Source: Plantago elongata | Lineage: Eukaryota; Streptophyta; Magnoliopsida; Lamiales; Plantaginaceae | Length of the DNA stretch: 22,755 bases | Assembly (NCBI GenBank): GCA_036897095.1 | Contig: JAYMSP010002726.1 | Coordinates: 1-22,755 of the forward strand | Reading direction: 5' to 3' | Part shown: piece after piece, positions 20,247-22,755 of the stretch | How the letters are laid out: each line of letters starts with the position of its first letter | Position numbering within the stretch: the first letter of the stretch is position 1 | The notes under the pieces: model-generated | Databases searched by the model: none | Told to the model about the DNA's origin: nothing | Seen by the model: only the letters and a program-made list of their open reading frames with translations | Program-made: the position numbers and the translations under genes

Positions 20247-20344
20247 GTGATTGGTATAGAATCAAAGTCTGAGTTGTGTATATATTTAGGTGCTTTTAAG
20301 TGATTTTAACCCGGTTTTTTGAGCTAAAGTTCTATACCAATCAC
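20247..20344. repeat. Perfect 15-bp inverted repeat
   Basis: GTGATTGGTATAGAA at 20247-20261 is matched by its exact reverse complement at 20330-20344, 68 bases apart. The repeats could be the ends of a roughly 98-bp MITE-like insertion or a simple stem. No clear flanking duplication was found. Confidence 0.75.
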
Positions 20345-20442
20345 TCTCTTAGTGTTTGAGTTCTACAAAAGTCAAGTGTGATTTTATTTCGAGTGACTTG
20401 GCTTCATTCTAAAGTAAGAAATCGGTTCTTACTAGCCTCTTT

Positions 20443-20774
20443 GATCATTTTGTTAGCAAGGAATCGACTGTTGACCGAGTTAGTATAGTGTCATTTGAGG
20501 AAGGTTCAAAAGTCTTGAAGATAGAGCGATCAGTAATTGAATGATTGGGATGAGTATCCTTTTATTTTTTAGAACTACTTTGAATCAGATTTGCAAGATA
20601 TCGGTGAGTCTATAGAGTCTATGAAGATCTCCTTCTCAAGTATGTTGTACAAAGTTTGAAGGGTTTCCTTTGATCTTTCAAAATTACTTTGAAACCGAAC
20701 CTAGAGATTTGAGTTGTAGCAAACATAGTGATGAACTTCTACTCATTGATGTTTGTGAAGAATCATTAGAGTAA
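20443..20774 (+). other. Interrupted coding-like DNA, unrecognised
   Basis: Three protein-like segments occur in succession in three frames: DHFVSKESTVDRVSIVSFEE from 20443, ending in TGA at 20542; NYFESDLQDIGESIESMK from 20573, ending in TGA at 20657; and NYFETEPRDLSCSKHSDELL from 20682, ending in TAA at 20772. The last two start alike (NYFE[ST][DE]), suggesting an internal duplication. The segments are acidic with biased composition. They may continue the retroelement remnant to the left or belong to another decayed gene. No family is recognised. Confidence 0.25.
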
Positions 20775-21189
20775 GATGATTCTAGATATTCTCTTGAAAT
20801 ATCTAACCCAAACCATCGTTGGTTGCCTATGGTAGTGAAGTTCCAGAGATAGAACCTTGCATTCTAACACACAGAGAAAGAAAACCAGAATGCCCCGCTC
20901 CCTCTTTTGGAGACAGATAAATGTGTCTTATGATTCTCGTTCAATTGAATTACGAAAGGATTCACCTTGATTTGATCATTGTAATGGCCAAAATTCGCTC
21001 TTCCAGCATGACTGACAAATTGGTCCATCAAGGCCACGACCCAATCCATGGTCTTTAAATAAGTCCATCTCAACCTCACACGCGGGTTGGGCTCCAAGAG
21101 GTCGCCCAACCAAGCCACCTAGTGGACCCGTCACATAACCAAAAGGCTTGCATACTGACTAACTCATTTGGCCTCCCTACTTCATAGCG

Positions 21190-21310
21190 GACAGACATGC
21201 TAGCCAACACACTTGGCGAGTCTGACATACATGCTAGCCAACACACTTGGTGAGTCTGACATACATGCTAGCCAACACACTTGGCGAGTCTGACGGACAT
21301 GCGAGCCAAC
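21190..21310. repeat. 34-bp tandem array in the LTR (U3 side)
   Basis: Three full units (21190, 21224, 21258) of GACATACATGCTAGCCAACA plus CACTTGGCGAGTCT, and a partial fourth from 21292. It lies about 230-350 bp upstream of the LTR TATA box, where enhancer repeats often sit in plant LTRs. Confidence 0.95.
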
Positions 21311-21538
21311 CTTACTTGACCGACTCGCCCAATCTGCCAGAAACGAATTCAACCGACTTGAGACTCATCCAACCCAATTCGCAAGGCCAACCATGTTAGC
21401 CTAACGGATTGACCGACCCACGTTGCTTGACTAACTCAGTCAGTCAGTAAGCAACCGACTAGACTGAGTCAGCCCACGAAGTCCCTCCGGACTCGAAAGA
21501 TAGGAAAAGTGGGTACAGACTGTAACGATTGGATGGTC

Positions 21539-21544
21539 TATATA
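21539..21544 (+). promoter_or_regulatory. TATA box of the LTR promoter
   Basis: TATATA in the context GGTCTATATAGG, in otherwise GC-richer LTR sequence. Transcription would start near 21570, making the sequence from there to 22069 the R-U5 part. Confidence 0.6.
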
Positions 21545-21640
21545 GGAAGGCAGGCGGAAGGAGGAAGGGGCATCTGATTCAGACTACAAAAAAAACCTAG
21601 CGATCAATCGAACTCCTCTCACTCAACCCTCAACACTCTA

Positions 21641-21743
21641 TCAATCAGTCAGACGATCAAGCTCTCAGTCTGTCAGTTAGACGATCAAGCTCTCAGTCTG
21701 TCAGTTAGACGATCAAGCTCTCAGGTTGTCAGTCAGACAAGCT
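21641..21743. repeat. 28-bp tandem array in the LTR (R-U5 side)
   Basis: Units start at 21641, 21669 and 21697, with a partial fourth from 21725. The core is GTCAGTTAGACGATCAAGCT followed by CTCAG. It lies downstream of the predicted start site, so it should be part of the element's transcript leader. Confidence 0.95.
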
Positions 21744-22072
21744 AAACCTTCCGCCATCCTACCTTCGCTTATCGACGATCACTAGTTAGCTTCCCTTCAC
21801 ACGGTCAACTAGCACATTGTCGGTAACCATTCAATTCTTGTCGAACCGCCAACAGGATAAGTCGACCTCCATCATTTCCATCTCTCTCATTGTCTCTTTG
21901 TTATTCTTTGTTTCATTACTGACTTGAGCGACGGAGTCCCAACGGTCGGCACCACACCGGTGTCACCTTGGTATCTTACGTCTCTAGGTTTGTTGCTTGT
22001 TGCCTTGCAGATCGTCGTTGCCCCCCAATTCATCAACCTAAATTCGAATGTAAATTCTGAGCGTCTACACTT

Positions 22073-22090
22073 TGGCGCCCACCGTGGGGC
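22073..22090 (+). other. Primer-binding site complementary to tRNA-Lys
   Basis: TGGCGCCCACCGTGGGGC is complementary to the 3' end of plant cytoplasmic tRNA-Lys (…GCCCCACGGTGGGCGCCA, from general knowledge of that tRNA) over 18 bases. It starts three bases after the LTR end. It marks where minus-strand DNA synthesis is primed and proves the element's + orientation. Confidence 0.85.
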
Positions 22091-22147
22091 CCCGACTATC
22101 GAAACAGACATCTAGCAACAACAATCATACCACGCCAAGCGATCATC

Positions 22148-22755
22148 ATGTCTCGCTCCGACGAACCCATTCTGGAACAAATCGAGGAGGTCGACGTGGT
22201 CACTCAGATTAGGACCTTGGCCGCCCAGATGAAAGAGAACGCCCAAAAGATCAATCTCCTTGAGGATGAGAACCGTGATGTCCACGAAGAGAACATGGCC
22301 GGAAGTAGAAAGTGGACTCCGTCGTTCAACGAGGCTCCTACCCCAGATGAGGCTTCCTGTCGCCGACAGACTCAGGTCACTGGAGTGGAGAACCCACCAC
22401 GTAACCTCATTGAGGCTCACCGACTAACCTTTGAGGAGACGGAAGGGGTGATTCCCACAACTCCAGTCTCTCAAACGACGAACGCCCTCCCAAGATCAGC
22501 TCCTGAAGTCACTTCGGTGATTAACAACAGAAGGGTGTCATTCGAGGGTGCTAACCCAAGGATGCCTGACGAGCTGCCACAACAACAACCTCAATGTATA
22601 AGCCTAGACAAGTTACTAACCCCTTCTCCAGGTAATAGGAGTAGCATTGAGAAACTAGCTTCCAAGCTGGTAAGCTTTGAAGAAATGATCCAAAGGATCC
22701 CCGGAGTACCCGCTCCCATCAAGAAAAGCTTGCCCAACAGCTTCGCCGACTCACC
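22148..22755 (+). CDS. gag (or gag-pol) of an LTR retrotransposon, 5' part, runs off the window
   Basis: The open frame from the ATG at 22148 continues without a stop for 202 codons to the window end. It begins 57 bases after the primer-binding site, the expected gag position. Residues about 5-50 are acidic and heptad-like (EQIEEVDVVTQIRTLAAQMK, then a Glu/Asn-rich stretch), suggesting a coiled coil. The rest of the visible part is polar. Near the window end IPGVPAPIKKS and LPNSFADSP match the segment that precedes the retrotransposon gag domain in plant Ty3/gypsy proteins. Codon and base composition are richer in GC than the host genes. Gag forms the particle that packages element RNA. With the LTR and an exact primer site, the element could be young, but this cannot be judged from one end. 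Confidence 0.85.
   Translation, partial: MSRSDEPILEQIEEVDVVTQIRTLAAQMKENAQKINLLEDENRDVHEENMAGSRKWTPSFNEAPTPDEASCRRQTQVTGVENPPRNLIEAHRLTFEETEGVIPTTPVSQTTNALPRSAPEVTSVINNRRVSFEGANPRMPDELPQQQPQCISLDKLLTPSPGNRSSIEKLASKLVSFEEMIQRIPGVPAPIKKSLPNSFADS

Larger units (their letters stand above)
20980..22069 (+). mobile_element. 5' LTR of a Ty3/gypsy-type retrotransposon
   Basis: The right edge is well placed: ...GCGTCTACA ends at 22069, followed by CTT and an 18-base primer-binding site. The left edge is proposed at TGTAATGGCC (20980), which pairs with the terminal TACA to give the usual TG...CA ends, preceded by ATCAT as a possible 5-bp target duplication. This gives an LTR of about 1.09 kb. It holds a TATA box (21539-21544) and two tandem arrays, and is richer in GC than the surroundings. 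The 3' LTR is beyond the window, so the left edge cannot be confirmed. Small open frames inside it are not counted as genes. Confidence 0.65.

Noticed and set aside
20250..20275. TTGGTATAGAATC resembling a tRNA-Met primer-binding site (TGGTATCAGAGC)
   Set aside because: Several mismatches, no LTR end before it, and it is part of a 15-bp inverted repeat.
20864..21118. 84-codon minus-strand frame across the LTR start
   Set aside because: It crosses the proposed LTR boundary and has no recognisable domain.
21887..22420. Overlapping frames in the LTR and opposite gag
   Set aside because: They are shadows within the LTR or antisense to the gag frame, which runs from 22148 to the window end.
1..22755. 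CRISPR array, bacterial operon features, or rRNA/tRNA genes
   Set aside because: The repeats present are plant satellites and transposon arrays, not spacer-separated. No full tRNA cloverleaf was seen; the tRNA-like matches are a primer-binding site and a B-box fragment.

Overview
This is nuclear DNA from a flowering plant, probably a eudicot. The intergenic DNA is AT-rich, genes are split by GT-AG introns, and there is a plant-specific S1/SPH gene, plant-type methyl-CpG-binding-domain (MBD) genes and plant transposable elements. The species cannot be named from the sequence alone. There are three apparently intact genes: a small secreted self-incompatibility-S1-like protein (83-508), a 167-residue MBD protein in three exons (4594-5288) and a 310-residue MBD protein in four exons (16326-19023). 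Both MBD genes are on the + strand and share intron positions inside and just after the MBD.

Layout. 1-508: SPH gene. 509-4440: AT-rich, no confident gene, small repeats. 4594-5288: MBD gene A. 5575-16000: a large imperfect foldback, the main structure of the window. Its left arm (about 6170-12750) and right arm (about 13195-15720) are inverted copies over more than 2.5 kb, with a loop of about 450 bp. The outer parts of both arms are satellite-like arrays of a TTTGTCGTATA-type motif. The left arm is broken by a 3.57-kb insertion (about 6673-10240); the right arm gives the empty site. A copy of the loop-side sequence also lies outside the left arm at 5575-5960. A 72-bp SINE-like insertion sits in the right arm at 13420-13491. 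16326-19023: MBD gene B, whose 1.54-kb first intron holds a 40-bp hairpin. 19606-20149: broken remnant of a DUF4283-type (LINE ORF1-like) protein, followed by interrupted coding-like DNA to about 20770. From about 20980 to the window end: the 5' end of an LTR retrotransposon, with LTR, tRNA-Lys primer-binding site and the start of gag, running off the right edge.

How it fits together. The three genes show no operon-like relation. Two MBD proteins, a family that reads DNA methylation, flank a foldback whose transcript could form a long double-stranded RNA, a typical source of small RNAs that direct DNA methylation. Any functional link between them is inference only. The foldback encodes no transposase that I can see, so it is best read as a non-autonomous foldback or long-terminal-inverted-repeat element with later nested insertions.
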